A DNA stretch of 39,357 bases from Marinobacter sp. (GCA_030457765.1 JAKDUK010000022.1:1-39357), one strand, 5' to 3'; counted from the stretch's first letter, positions 1 to 8,426 are shown. The notes: generated from the sequence alone by a model not told the origin. Translations and numbers: made by a program.

Positions 1-26
1 TTGGCCAGCCTCTGAAATGTCGACAT
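1..26 (-). CDS. Possible start of a divergent gene running off the left edge
   Basis: On the minus strand an ATG at 26-24 opens a frame (MSTFQRLA...) that stays open to the window edge. A purine-rich AAGGCGG stretch lies a few bases upstream and could be a ribosome binding site. Only eight codons are visible, so no family can be named. The gene would be divergent from the TetR regulator, a common arrangement. This is a weak call. Confidence 0.22.
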
Positions 27-234
27 TACCCGCCTTTATCTCTGCGGTGCGATCACAACTGCTATGATGACCGGTGCGGCAAAAGGGAGCTTGGAAACAG
101 ATTTCATAATAAAGAACAGATCCGGCCTATCGGTGGTTTGAACACAACCCCGAACCTTAAGGAGTCAGGTGCATTGCATAAAGCATAATAGACGAGGCGG
201 GATTTTTTACCGAGACAGACCGCAAAAACCTGCG

Positions 235-262
235 TTGACACAAAGAATGAATAATGATTCAC
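235..262 (+). promoter_or_regulatory. Putative promoter and TetR operator upstream of the regulator gene
   Basis: A perfect TTGACA (-35) lies at 235-240. The -10 is not clear. A short inverted repeat, TGAAT-AATG-ATTCA, occupies 248-261, between the -35 and the start codon at 281. TetR-family proteins often bind such palindromes in their own promoter, so autoregulation is a reasonable inference. With only 5 bp per arm, chance cannot be excluded. Confidence 0.4.
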
Positions 263-280
263 TAGTTCTGGAGAGCCGGA

Positions 281-913
281 ATGGCTTATCGTGAAACAGA
301 GAAAATGCGCCTGCGCAAAGCAGCGGCGCGCCAGCAGATCGCTGAATGCACTTATCAATGCGTTGCTGAAGGTGGCTTTCGCAATGCAAAAATTACTCGC
401 ATCGCGCAACTCGCAGGGGTAGCCACAGGAACGATCTATCGTCATTTTGAGTCAAAAGAAGACTTATTTGCCGAAATATTTCGCCTGGCCACGCAACGCG
501 AGGTAGACAAAGTAGCGGAAACGCTGGCTTCAGATGGAAGCGCGACAGACCGGCTAGAAAAAGCATTGCGGCGGTTTGCCAAGCGGGCGCTAACCGCCCC
601 TGTGATGGCTTGGTCACTGATTGCCGAACCGGTAGATCCGAAAGTAGAAGTAGAACGGTTGGCATACAGAAAAGCCTATGCCGACTTATTTGAACAAGCG
701 ATCTTGGAAGGCATCAACGAAGGCTGCATCCCAGATCACGACGCACGCCAAAGCAGTACCTGCCTGGTTGGCGCTATTGCGGAAAGTCTGGTGGGCCCTT
801 TGTCGCCGACTCAGTCCGGGCAGGCAACCGCAGCTAAAACTGACAACAACGACCCGCTGGTCGACACCATCATCCGCTTTTGCATACAGGGGTTGACCGG
901 CACAAGGAGCTAG
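281..913 (+). CDS. TetR/AcrR-family transcriptional regulator
   Basis: A 210-residue protein of normal TetR size. An N-terminal helix-turn-helix covers roughly residues 15-60 and contains the typical run ITRIAQLAGVATGTIYRHF followed by SKEDLF. The C-terminal part is a divergent, all-helical ligand domain. A GAGAG ribosome binding site precedes the ATG. The stop codon is 2 bp before the ATG of an AidB-like acyl-CoA dehydrogenase, so the two are almost certainly co-transcribed. The likely role is repression of its own operon in response to an acyl-CoA or similar ligand; ligand and direction of control are inference. A palindrome at 248-261 is a candidate operator. Confidence 0.92.
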   Translation: MAYRETEKMRLRKAAARQQIAECTYQCVAEGGFRNAKITRIAQLAGVATGTIYRHFESKEDLFAEIFRLATQREVDKVAETLASDGSATDRLEKALRRFAKRALTAPVMAWSLIAEPVDPKVEVERLAYRKAYADLFEQAILEGINEGCIPDHDARQSSTCLVGAIAESLVGPLSPTQSGQATAAKTDNNDPLVDTIIRFCIQGLTGTRS

Positions 914-915
914 CT

Positions 916-2616
916 ATGAACGCACCGCAGCCCAACGCCGGAACACCCCCAGAGAAATCCGGTGATCGCTACCTGGCGGTCACACACGAAGTCGTCAACC
1001 AGCCCCCCGCACTGGCAAACTACAACCTGTATGAACAAGACATTGCTCTGCAAGAAGCCGTAAAGCGCGAAGGCGCTGGCAAAGCCGAAACTGACTTGAC
1101 AGCCTTCGGCGCCCTGGCTGGCGACGCAGCAACCATCGATCTGGGCTTTCGAGCCAACAACAATAAGCCTGCATTCAACACCCACGATCGCTTTGGTCAT
1201 CGCATCGACGAAGTGGACTTTCATCCTTCGTACCACGAACTGATGCGCATTGCCTTTGAAAATGGCCTTCACAGCAGCCCCTGGGCAAACCCGGGCAAGG
1301 GGGCCCACGTAACCCGCGCAGCCAAATACTACATGCACTCGCAAGTGGAGGCTTCTCACTGCTGCCCGGTCACCATGACCTTTGCTGCCATTCCTTCCAT
1401 CCGCAAACAACCGAAATTAGCAGAGCTCTGGGAATCCCGAATTCTGGCTAACAGCTACGACGCTCGTAACATACCAGACAGCCAGAAAAGCTCTGTATCC
1501 ATCGGCATGGCCATGACTGAAAAACAGGGTGGCAGCGACGTGCGTGCCAACAGTACCCTAGCCTACCCAACAGGCAAAACAGGACCAGGCCAGGCTTACG
1601 AACTGGTCGGTCACAAATGGTTCGTGTCGGCGCCCATGTGCGATGCCTTCCTGGTACTGGCCCAGGCCCCAGGCGGGCTGTCTTGCTTCCTGATGCCACG
1701 CTGGCGCCCAGACGGCAGCAAAAACCCCTGGCAGGTGCAGCAACTAAAAAACAAAATGGGCAACGTCGCCAACGCCTCCAGCGAAGTAGAACTACGCGGC
1801 GCAACAGCCTGGATGATCGGTGAAGAAGGCCGTGGCGTGCCCACCATCATAGAAATGGTCGCCATGACCCGCTTCGACTGCATGATTGGCAGTTCCGCCG
1901 GCATGCGCCAGGCTGTGGCCCAGGCCACACACCACAGCCGCCACCGCAGCGCCTTTGGCAGCCGCCTCATCGACCAACCCTTGATGCAGAACGTGCTGGC
2001 CGATCTGACTCTGGAAAACGAAGCCGCCCTCGCCTACACCATGCGAGTCGCCCGCGCCCTGGATAACCAGGATCAGGAACACGAACGCCTGTTTGCGCGC
2101 CTGGCCACGCCTGTAGGTAAATACTGGATCTGCAAACGCACCCCCAACCACGCCTACGAATCCATGGAATGCATCGGCGGCAGCGGCGTAATGGAAGACT
2201 GCATCATGCCCCGCCTGTTCCGGGAATCTCCGATCAATGCCATTTGGGAGGGCAGCGGCAACGTACAGTGCCTGGACACACTACGCGCCATCCACAAAGA
2301 ACCGGAAACCCTCGACGCTTTCTTCCGCGAAGCCGCCCAGGCAAAAGGGGTCGACCGCCGCTTTGATCAGTTCCTGGCGCAGTTGCAAAACGACTTCGCT
2401 GACATAAGCGACGTGCAGTACCGAGCTCGTAACCTGGTAGACCGAATGGCCTTGGCTATGCAGGCATCCCTGCTGCTACGAAACGGGGACAAAGCCGTTG
2501 CAGACGCCTTCTGCGCCTCCCGCCTGCAATCGAATGGCGGAATGAACTACGGCAACCTGCCCTCTGGCATCGATGCTGCGACTATTACCAAGCGCGCGAC
2601 ACCTGTAGTAGGCTAG
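916..2616 (+). CDS. aidB: AidB-like acyl-CoA dehydrogenase
   Basis: A 566-residue FAD-dependent acyl-CoA dehydrogenase of the AidB subgroup (E. coli AidB is slightly shorter). The first signature, GMAMTEKQGGSDVRANST, is at about residues 197-214. The second, ending in RESPINAIWEGSGN, is at about 436-449, with the presumed catalytic base E445 in WEGSGN. The ATG at 916 is chosen because AAGGAG at 904-909 precedes it; an in-frame upstream start at 880 would lie inside the tetR gene. E. coli AidB belongs to the adaptive response to alkylation and binds DNA. In Marinobacter-like bacteria, homologues next to TetR genes may instead be true acyl-CoA or isovaleryl-CoA dehydrogenases. The family is certain; the physiological substrate is not. 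Confidence 0.9.
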   Translation: MNAPQPNAGTPPEKSGDRYLAVTHEVVNQPPALANYNLYEQDIALQEAVKREGAGKAETDLTAFGALAGDAATIDLGFRANNNKPAFNTHDRFGHRIDEVDFHPSYHELMRIAFENGLHSSPWANPGKGAHVTRAAKYYMHSQVEASHCCPVTMTFAAIPSIRKQPKLAELWESRILANSYDARNIPDSQKSSVSIGMAMTEKQGGSDVRANSTLAYPTGKTGPGQAYELVGHKWFVSAPMCDAFLVLAQAPGGLSCFLMPRWRPDGSKNPWQVQQLKNKMGNVANASSEVELRGATAWMIGEEGRGVPTIIEMVAMTRFDCMIGSSAGMRQAVAQATHHSRHRSAFGSRLIDQPLMQNVLADLTLENEAALAYTMRVARALDNQDQEHERLFARLATPVGKYWICKRTPNHAYESMECIGGSGVMEDCIMPRLFRESPINAIWEGSGNVQCLDTLRAIHKEPETLDAFFREAAQAKGVDRRFDQFLAQLQNDFADISDVQYRARNLVDRMALAMQASLLLRNGDKAVADAFCASRLQSNGGMNYGNLPSGIDAATITKRATPVVG

Positions 2617-2676
2617 AGTCGATATCCACTGAGGTGTAAAAGCACAACTTGGCGGACTCCCCTTGCATTGTTCATA

Positions 2677-2788
2677 AACCTGCGGGGGAGGCTTTTCCAA
2701 AACTGTGCGGAGCCATGGATGGCGGAGCCCAAGCGCCATATGGATGTGCCGCAAGGAGCGTGTTTTGGAAAAGCCTCCCCCGCGGGTT
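2677..2788. repeat. Long inverted-repeat element, copy 1
   Basis: Arms at 2677-2703 and 2762-2788 are complementary over 27 positions with one G-T wobble, and 22 bp (2682-2703 with 2762-2783) pair perfectly. The arms enclose a 58-base core containing GGAGCCATGGATGGCGGAGC, within which GCCAT-GG-ATGGC is itself a hairpin. The same core occurs in opposite orientation at 5038-5140 with different outer arms. The element fills the gap between aidB and the DUF503 gene and could terminate, attenuate or protect transcripts. No T-tract follows, so it is not a standard intrinsic terminator. Confidence 0.85.
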
Positions 2789-2811
2789 CCAGCACCAAAG
2801 CCGGAACACCC

Positions 2812-3159
2812 ATGTCTGAAGCACTAAGAAAACTGCTCAAAGAAGGAAATGCGCCTCAACAACACACCGCGATTACACCGCACGTAGGCGTACTAACCCT
2901 GCACTTCCAGCTATACGGCTGCGAAGACCTCAAAGCCAAGCGCAAAGTCTTCACCCCGCTGCGCGCTGTGTGGGGCAGAGAACCCGACCTGGCCGTCGCA
3001 GAAACCGCCGACCTGGAAGCCCTGGATTGCGCCACCTGGACAATCGCTGCGCTAGGCACCTCCTCGCAGCAAATTACCCAACGCCTTGACCAAATAGAGA
3101 AAGCCATTCAAGAACGAATCGATGCCGCTATACTCGATATTCATCGAGAAATTCTCTAA
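2812..3159 (+). CDS. DUF503 family protein
   Basis: A 115-residue protein whose residues ~24-115 match the DUF503 (YlxP-like) pattern: HVGVLTLHFQLYGCEDLKAK near the start and a conserved AE motif in DLAVAETADLE. The family is a small ferredoxin-like fold of unknown biochemical role; Firmicutes members sit near ribosome and translation genes. The ATG at 2812 is chosen because longer frames would translate through the inverted repeat ending at 2788. Its ribosome binding site is poor (CCGGAA), so a small start error is possible. It may be read from the aidB operon through the repeat, or from a promoter inside it. Confidence 0.8.
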   Translation: MSEALRKLLKEGNAPQQHTAITPHVGVLTLHFQLYGCEDLKAKRKVFTPLRAVWGREPDLAVAETADLEALDCATWTIAALGTSSQQITQRLDQIEKAIQERIDAAILDIHREIL

Positions 3160-3192
3160 CAAAGCCCTGTAGCACAACGCCAAAGCAGCCCG

Positions 3193-3198
3193 TATACT
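3193..3198 (+). promoter_or_regulatory. Candidate -10 box for panP
   Basis: TATACT at 3193-3198 matches the sigma-70 -10 consensus at five of six positions. The -35 region is poor. Transcription would start near 3205, leaving a leader of about 130 bases before panP. Confidence 0.4.
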
Positions 3199-3207
3199 AC
3201 GCGTCCT

Positions 3208-3309
3208 CAGGGATGCCAGTGTGCCTGCGAGCGACAGGTTTCAAGCAACCAAGGCCGGAACCAGATCCCGGCTGTATCCGTTGGGCATCCGGAACCTGCC
3301 CTGCGGATA
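3208..3309 (+). promoter_or_regulatory. Possible structured 5' leader of panP
   Basis: An outer stem GGATGCC (3211-3217) with GGCATCC (3284-3290) encloses two hairpins: CCTG/CAGG (3224-3227 with 3235-3238) and GCCGG/CCGGC (3254-3258 with 3268-3272). Competing pairings also exist: CAGGTT (3235-3240) with AACCTG (3293-3298), and TATCCG (3275-3280) with CGGATA (3304-3309). The mutually exclusive folds suggest a switch, but six-base matches in 100 bases also arise by chance. It matches no riboswitch class I know. Confidence 0.35.
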
Positions 3310-3333
3310 ACCACTGATTAGTGTGTGGTACTT

Positions 3334-5010
3334 ATGACCGGCAAGAAAAAATCCGCCCAAGCTTCAGTCGAGACTATGTACCGCGTGTTCACTGTGCCCG
3401 AGGCACCAGAGTCCACGTTAAGTCGGATTGATCAGGACATTTCAAATAACCTGGCAGGTTTTCTTCAGAACCATATCGTTGCGGTTGAACGCGATCTTGC
3501 AGACGTCGAGAAAAACTTCTCCGACTACGCCATCCCGGAAAAACCCGTTTTTGTGTCCGAGCAAACTCAGTTCCTGCTGGACAAACTGGTGGCCAACTCA
3601 GTTCACACGGCGTCTCCCGCCTTTATCGGACACATGACCTCAGCGCTTCCATATTTTATGTTGCCGCTGTCTAAAATCATGATTGCCCTGAATCAAAACC
3701 TGGTAAAAACGGAAACCTCCAAGGCGTTTACGCCCATGGAGCGGCAGGTTTTGGGCATGATTCACCGGCTGGTGTACCAGGAAGATGGCGCTTTTTACCG
3801 AAAATGGATGCACGACCCTCGCTACGCCCTTGGCGCCATGTGCTCTGGCGGTACCGTCGCCAACCTGACTGCGCTTTGGGTTGCCCGCAACCGCGCCTTC
3901 CCGGCAGAGGGCAGCTTTCGCGGCCTGCATCAGGAAGGCCTGTTCCGCGCCCTGAAATACTACGGTTACGAAGGCGCGGCTATCGTTGTCTCCCGCCGTG
4001 GCCATTACTCTCTTAGCAAGGCAGCCGATGTATTAGGCTTAGGCCGCGATGCGCTAGTGGCCGTAGATACCGACGACGACAACCGGATAGATACCGACGC
4101 CCTGCGCGACAAGTGCCTGGAACTGCAGAAACAAAAAATCAAGATTATGGCCATCTGCGGCGTGGCGGGCACCACCGAAACCGGTAACGTTGATCCTCTG
4201 GATGCCATGGCAGACACCGCTCGTGAATTCGGTGCCCACTTCCACGTGGATGCCGCCTGGGGCGGGCCAACGCTGTTCTCCCGGAGCTATAGATACCTGC
4301 TGCGCGGCATAGAAAAAGCAGACTCTGTCACTTTCGATGCCCACAAGCAGTTATATGTGCCCATGGGTGTCGGCCTTGTTGTGTTCAAAGACCCCAGCCT
4401 GGCCAGTGCGGTTGAACACCATGCCCAATATATCATCCGAAAAGGGTCCCGGGACCTGGGCACCACTACACTGGAGGGTTCCCGCCCCGGCATGTCGATG
4501 CTGATCCATTCAGGCCTGAAAATCCTGGCCCGGGAGGGCTACGAGATTCTGATTGACCAGGGCATCGAAAAGGCGGTGACCTTTGCCGACATGATTGAAG
4601 CGCAGGCGGATTTTGAGTTGGTTACCCGGCCCGAGCTGAACATCCTCACCTACCGCTACTGCCCGAAGAACGTGCAGCAGGCTCTGGCACTGGCCGACCC
4701 GCTGCAGGCTGAAAAGCTCAATGCCTGCCTGAATACGATCATCAAGTTTATCCAGAAAACGCAGCGGGAACGGGGCAAGGCGTTTGTGTCACGGACACGC
4801 CTGGAGCCTGCCCGCTACTATAATTTCCCATGCATTGTTTTCCGGGTGGTGCTGGCGAATCCGCTGACCACACCAACAATCCTGGCAGACATTCTGGAAG
4901 AGCAGAAGGAGCTTTCCGGAGAGGAAGAGATTCAGGACGACATCCGAATACTGCACCAAATGGCAGAGGCCGTGTTAAAGCAGCATGAAAAGGGTCAAAG
5001 GCAGGCCTGA
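3334..5010 (+). CDS. panP: Pyridoxal-dependent aspartate 1-decarboxylase PanP
   Basis: A 558-residue PLP enzyme of the group II decarboxylase fold. It resembles PanP, which makes beta-alanine from aspartate for pantothenate and CoA synthesis in bacteria lacking the usual pyruvoyl PanD. Characteristic segments are YRVFTVPEAPESTLSRID, HTASPAFIGHMTSALPYF and LNQNLVKTETSKAFTP near the N-terminus. The PLP lysine is K338 in FDAHKQLYVPMG, and HVDAAWGG carries the aspartate that contacts the PLP ring nitrogen. The start could also be GTG at 3325, three codons upstream in frame; ATG at 3334 is preferred, though neither has a strong ribosome binding site. The long, possibly folded leader may carry its control. 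Older annotations call such proteins glutamate decarboxylase-like. Confidence 0.88.
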   Translation: MTGKKKSAQASVETMYRVFTVPEAPESTLSRIDQDISNNLAGFLQNHIVAVERDLADVEKNFSDYAIPEKPVFVSEQTQFLLDKLVANSVHTASPAFIGHMTSALPYFMLPLSKIMIALNQNLVKTETSKAFTPMERQVLGMIHRLVYQEDGAFYRKWMHDPRYALGAMCSGGTVANLTALWVARNRAFPAEGSFRGLHQEGLFRALKYYGYEGAAIVVSRRGHYSLSKAADVLGLGRDALVAVDTDDDNRIDTDALRDKCLELQKQKIKIMAICGVAGTTETGNVDPLDAMADTAREFGAHFHVDAAWGGPTLFSRSYRYLLRGIEKADSVTFDAHKQLYVPMGVGLVVFKDPSLASAVEHHAQYIIRKGSRDLGTTTLEGSRPGMSMLIHSGLKILAREGYEILIDQGIEKAVTFADMIEAQADFELVTRPELNILTYRYCPKNVQQALALADPLQAEKLNACLNTIIKFIQKTQRERGKAFVSRTRLEPARYYNFPCIVFRVVLANPLTTPTILADILEEQKELSGEEEIQDDIRILHQMAEAVLKQHEKGQRQA

Positions 5011-5037
5011 TGTTCTGTCTTCCCTTCAAGACCCGCA

Positions 5038-5140
5038 AGGGAGGGAGACAGACACCCAAAACACGCTGTGAATACGTCCGTGTACGCTCGGCTCCGCCAT
5101 CCATGGCTCCGCACGGTTTTGGGTGCCTGTCTCCCTCCCT
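5038..5140. repeat. Long inverted-repeat element, copy 2
   Basis: Arms at 5038-5062 and 5116-5140 pair at 24 of 25 positions around a 53-base core. Read on the minus strand, the core begins GTGCGGAGCCATGGATGGCG and matches copy 1 at 2677-2788, including the flanking CCAAAAC and GTTTTGG. The outer arms (AGGGAGGGAGACAG type) are unrelated in sequence to those of copy 1. The element sits between the convergent ends of panP and the small gene at 5185-5451, so it may act as a bidirectional transcript end. Confidence 0.85.
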
Positions 5141-5184
5141 CACTCTGAGCTAGCCTCTAGCCTAAGTTTTCGAAGGTATTTTGC

Positions 5185-5451
5185 TTAGTAAAGTGCCTCT
5201 TCGTCGTCCAGCACCTCATCGATAATTTCCAGGAACATGCGATCCGCCTCGCTCCACTTCTCCGGAATACGAATGGTTGTGTTAGCGCTGATTTCCCGCG
5301 CGATCAACTCATTAGCGTCGGCCTCTAGGCGATGCTTTCGGGCGATGTCTACAGACTTAACCGCGATCGTTGGATCGCTTAGCACTTTCTTAATGAACAC
5401 TCGCAGCTCATCAATCACTCTGGCCTGACGACTTTCAACCGGTGTACTCAT
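5185..5451 (-). CDS. Hypothetical small protein (88 aa)
   Basis: An 88-residue, highly charged, probably all-helical protein with an acidic C-terminus (DEVLDDEEALY). It has no signal peptide, membrane segment or metal motif. A good GGAGGG ribosome binding site precedes the ATG, supporting a real gene. It lies 97 bp downstream of the PiT phosphate transporter on the same strand and may be co-transcribed with it. I do not recognise the family and assign no function. Confidence 0.7.
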   Translation of the reverse strand: MSTPVESRQARVIDELRVFIKKVLSDPTIAVKSVDIARKHRLEADANELIAREISANTTIRIPEKWSEADRMFLEIIDEVLDDEEALY

Positions 5452-5548
5452 ATTTCACCCTCCGGACAAACGAATTCATGTGGCGCACGCAGCTGCCACG
5501 GCAGACACACAGTATGACCAAACCCGCGCATGACAACCAGCCAGTGCG

Positions 5549-7108
5549 TTACACGAAAAGCCCGCGCAACGTGAAAAACAATATAGCAGCCATAACAGCT
5601 GATGCCGGCACCGTGATAATCCAGGCAGCCGCAATACGCACCAGGTGCGATCGTTTAACCATTTCTTCTTTATAGATTTTTTTGAGTCGCTTGCGATCTG
5701 ATTTGGTCAGCGGCACGTGCTTCTTCTTTTTTGCTCGCTTCAGGAGCTTTTCCATTTCTTCAACGGATGCATTTCGGAAATCATCGAGAAAAGGTTTGAG
5801 AAGCTCCTGATCGTCGGCGTCACGCTCCTCCATAATCTTGTGCAACTGAGTCGCATAATTGGATTTAAGATACTCACGCAAAAAACCAACGCCGAATACA
5901 CCGCCAATTGCTATGTGTGTAGAACTCACAGGCAAGCCCAGTTGCGAAGCCAAAATCACCGTAAGGGCCGCCGAAAGCGCAATACAGAACGCACGGGTTT
6001 TATCCAGTTCGGTAATTTCGCTGCCCACGGTTTTAATCAGTCGCGGGCCGAACAGCATCAACCCGACGGTCAGGCCGAGGGCGCCAATCATCATGACCCA
6101 CAAAGGGATACTGGAGGCAGTCACCACATCACCGCTGGAGATTGCATCGTTTATAGCTGCAAGCGGGCCGATGGCATTGGCTACGTCGTTGGCACCATGA
6201 GCAAAACTCAGCAGGGCGGCGGCGAATATCAGTGGCCAGGTAAACAAGGTATTCACCCCGCCAATGCTGTTTTCCATCGTGGCCGCTCGGCGTGCAGCCA
6301 GAGTGCGCACTGCAAAAAACGCAACCGCAGCTGCGGCCAGGCCAACCAGAGAGGCTTCCAGAAAATCTACCGTAATGATTTTTTTGACGCCCTTAATCAT
6401 CAAATAAGTGCCGAACGCCCAAGCCATAATGGCCACAAGCCAGGGCACAAAGGTGCGAGCTGCGGGTATTACATTTTTTCGATACAACACTGTCTTGTTT
6501 ATCGTAAACAAAAACAGGGCCGCTAAGGCGCCACCTAATACCGGAGATATAACCCAGCTTCCGGCAATCTTGGCCATAACACCCCAGTCGGCGATACCCC
6601 AGCCACCAGCCGCAATACCGGCCCCAAGCACACCGCCCACAATCGAATGTGTGGTGGATACCGGCGCCCCCATCCAGGTCGCCAGATTAAGCCAAAGCGC
6701 GCCCGCCAGCAGGGCTGCTGTCATCAGCCAGACAAACGCCCGACCATCTTCAAGGCTCGTGGGGTCAATAATGCCCCCTTTGATGGTAGAAACCACGTCA
6801 CCGCCAGCAATTAGCGCACCTGCGGATTCAAACACGCCGGCGACAATAACAGCGGCCCCTAAAGACAGAGCTCCTGAGCCAACAGCAGGGCCTACGTTGT
6901 TCGCAACGTCATTAGCCCCTATATTAATAGCCATATAGCCGCCAATGACGGCCGCAGCCATAAGCAATGTGCTATTCGGCATGCCCTCACTAAAGGCGCC
7001 TACAACCAGCCAGACTCCCAGCAAAAACAACAGGCTGAACCCGATCCGGTATCGCTCTGTGGCATTGCTGGTAAGAAGGGTATCTAGGAATCCGCTTGAA
7101 CGGGCCAT
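5549..7108 (-). CDS. pitA: PiT-family inorganic phosphate transporter
   Basis: A 519-residue inner-membrane protein of the PiT (PHO4) family, which imports phosphate as a neutral metal-phosphate complex driven by an ion gradient. Both family signature repeats are present: GANDVANNVGPAVGS from residue 64 and AHGANDVANAIGPLAA in the second half. Around ten hydrophobic segments are visible. A basic, charged cytoplasmic stretch (RAKKKKHVPLTKSDRKRLKK) precedes the last helix. Length and architecture are normal. No phoU-like DUF47 partner is adjacent and no Pho box is visible upstream, in contrast to phoB in the same window, so it is probably the constitutive low-affinity system. Confidence 0.93.
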   Translation of the reverse strand: MARSSGFLDTLLTSNATERYRIGFSLLFLLGVWLVVGAFSEGMPNSTLLMAAAVIGGYMAINIGANDVANNVGPAVGSGALSLGAAVIVAGVFESAGALIAGGDVVSTIKGGIIDPTSLEDGRAFVWLMTAALLAGALWLNLATWMGAPVSTTHSIVGGVLGAGIAAGGWGIADWGVMAKIAGSWVISPVLGGALAALFLFTINKTVLYRKNVIPAARTFVPWLVAIMAWAFGTYLMIKGVKKIITVDFLEASLVGLAAAAVAFFAVRTLAARRAATMENSIGGVNTLFTWPLIFAAALLSFAHGANDVANAIGPLAAINDAISSGDVVTASSIPLWVMMIGALGLTVGLMLFGPRLIKTVGSEITELDKTRAFCIALSAALTVILASQLGLPVSSTHIAIGGVFGVGFLREYLKSNYATQLHKIMEERDADDQELLKPFLDDFRNASVEEMEKLLKRAKKKKHVPLTKSDRKRLKKIYKEEMVKRSHLVRIAAAWIITVPASAVMAAILFFTLRGLFV

Positions 7109-7163
7109 AACAGAAGGGGTCTCATTTGGTCTGAATGGAGAACGAACCGATGTAATGCGCGCA

Positions 7164-7192
7164 ACTATAAATTTTTTGCCATGGAATTGAAA
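7164..7192 (-). promoter_or_regulatory. Putative promoter of the PiT transporter gene
   Basis: On the minus strand a TATAGT -10 (7169-7164) lies 17 bp from a weak TTTCAA -35 (7192-7187). The site is about 55 bp upstream of the ATG at 7108. Confidence 0.35.
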
Positions 7193-7322
7193 CAGAGGCG
7201 CACCTGCTCGATGCAGTCACACAATACACTCGCAATGGATGCAGACCTACCATTGTCTGATACATAATAACTAAAATGCCAAGATGCTACCCAAGGGCAC
7301 TGCATATCCACATAGAGCCATT

Positions 7323-8426
7323 ATGACCAGAGACTCATCCTCGGGCTACCTAGCCACACGCGAACGTGAAGACGCCCAGGTGTCACGCGTGCTGACCTGG
7401 CTATCACTGGCGGCCATGCTATGTCTTTTCGGCATTGGCGCGAAAGCTTGGTACTCAGGCCATGCCAATCACGCCCTGGCTCTTTGGGGATTTATTGCTC
7501 CAGTGCTGGCGAACATGCTTTGGTTTGTAAAAACGGGTAAGCGCGAGGTGCAAAAAGTCGGGCTCCTGGTGATTGTCAGTTTGCTTTTCACCTACCTGAT
7601 TGCCAATGGCGGCGAAAACAATACTGGCCCTCTCTGGTTCTACGTATTCCCACCCCTGCTGTTTTTTTTGACGAACCTTAAGACCGGCACCATGATCCTC
7701 CTGCTGGTTTATCTGGTCGCCATTATTGTATTCCAGTTCCCCAATCTGCCCTTCGTGCTTGCAGAATATAGTAGTGATTTCAAAATCCGATTCTTCGCCA
7801 CTTTGTCCTTCGAATCCATTTTTTGCTTTGTTTTGGAGGCAAGCCGGCTGAAAGCCCGTAACGAGCTTCTGAGCTTGGCACAAACCCATGAGCACGCAGC
7901 CAAAACCGATGAACTCACCGGTCTTTCTAACCGCCGGGATATCCTGAACCGATTAACGGAGGAGTTTTCACGCTATCAACGCTCCGGACGACACTTCTCC
8001 ATTGCCCTGATCGACCTGGATTTGTTCAAAAACATCAACGATCAATATGGCCACAACGCAGGCGATGATGCCCTGAAGCAACTCGCTGACCTGGTAAAGT
8101 CGGTTATACGCCAAACGGATGTGGCTGCACGGTGGGGTGGCGAAGAGTTTCTGGTATTACTACCAGACACATCATTAATCCCGGCTCTAACATTGGCCGA
8201 GCGCTTACGTAGTGAAGTAGCAAACAATCAGTTCAGCTTCCATGGACAACGCTTACCCGTAACCATAAGTGCAGGGGTCTGCTCCATCGCCCAAATGGAT
8301 TCTATCGACAATATGCTTAAACATGCAGATACGCAGCTTTACAGCGCAAAAGAAGCCGGCCGCAACAGGATTTCGCCTCGAGTTCGCAGCCAGGGGGGCG
8401 ATGCTCAAAACAAGCCATGTGCTTGA
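7323..8426 (+). CDS. Membrane-anchored GGDEF diguanylate cyclase
   Basis: A 367-residue protein with an N-terminal block of about six hydrophobic helices (roughly residues 20-190), a short linker and a C-terminal GGDEF domain. The domain opens with DELTGLSNRRDIL and carries the active-site motif WGGEEF (GGEEF at residues 272-276). An RxxD inhibitory site (RQTD, 263-266) lies five residues before GGEEF, as in feedback-inhibited cyclases. It should therefore make cyclic di-GMP from two GTP at the membrane. An in-frame ATG at 7284 would add 13 residues; 7323 is preferred because the shorter start leads directly into a soluble N-terminus, but this is not decisive. The sensed signal is unknown. 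Confidence 0.9.
   Translation: MTRDSSSGYLATREREDAQVSRVLTWLSLAAMLCLFGIGAKAWYSGHANHALALWGFIAPVLANMLWFVKTGKREVQKVGLLVIVSLLFTYLIANGGENNTGPLWFYVFPPLLFFLTNLKTGTMILLLVYLVAIIVFQFPNLPFVLAEYSSDFKIRFFATLSFESIFCFVLEASRLKARNELLSLAQTHEHAAKTDELTGLSNRRDILNRLTEEFSRYQRSGRHFSIALIDLDLFKNINDQYGHNAGDDALKQLADLVKSVIRQTDVAARWGGEEFLVLLPDTSLIPALTLAERLRSEVANNQFSFHGQRLPVTISAGVCSIAQMDSIDNMLKHADTQLYSAKEAGRNRISPRVRSQGGDAQNKPCA

Noticed and set aside
2668..2811. N-terminal extension of the DUF503 protein
   Set aside because: The extra 48 residues are translated from the inverted-repeat element and have no counterpart in the family.
4748..5143. A 131-residue minus-strand frame running through repeat copy 2 into panP
   Set aside because: It translates the inverted repeat and antisense panP; such frames arise wherever this repeat core occurs.
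5717..6526. A 269-residue reading frame on the plus strand
   Set aside because: Antisense to the PiT transporter, of low-plausibility composition and with no recognisable domain.
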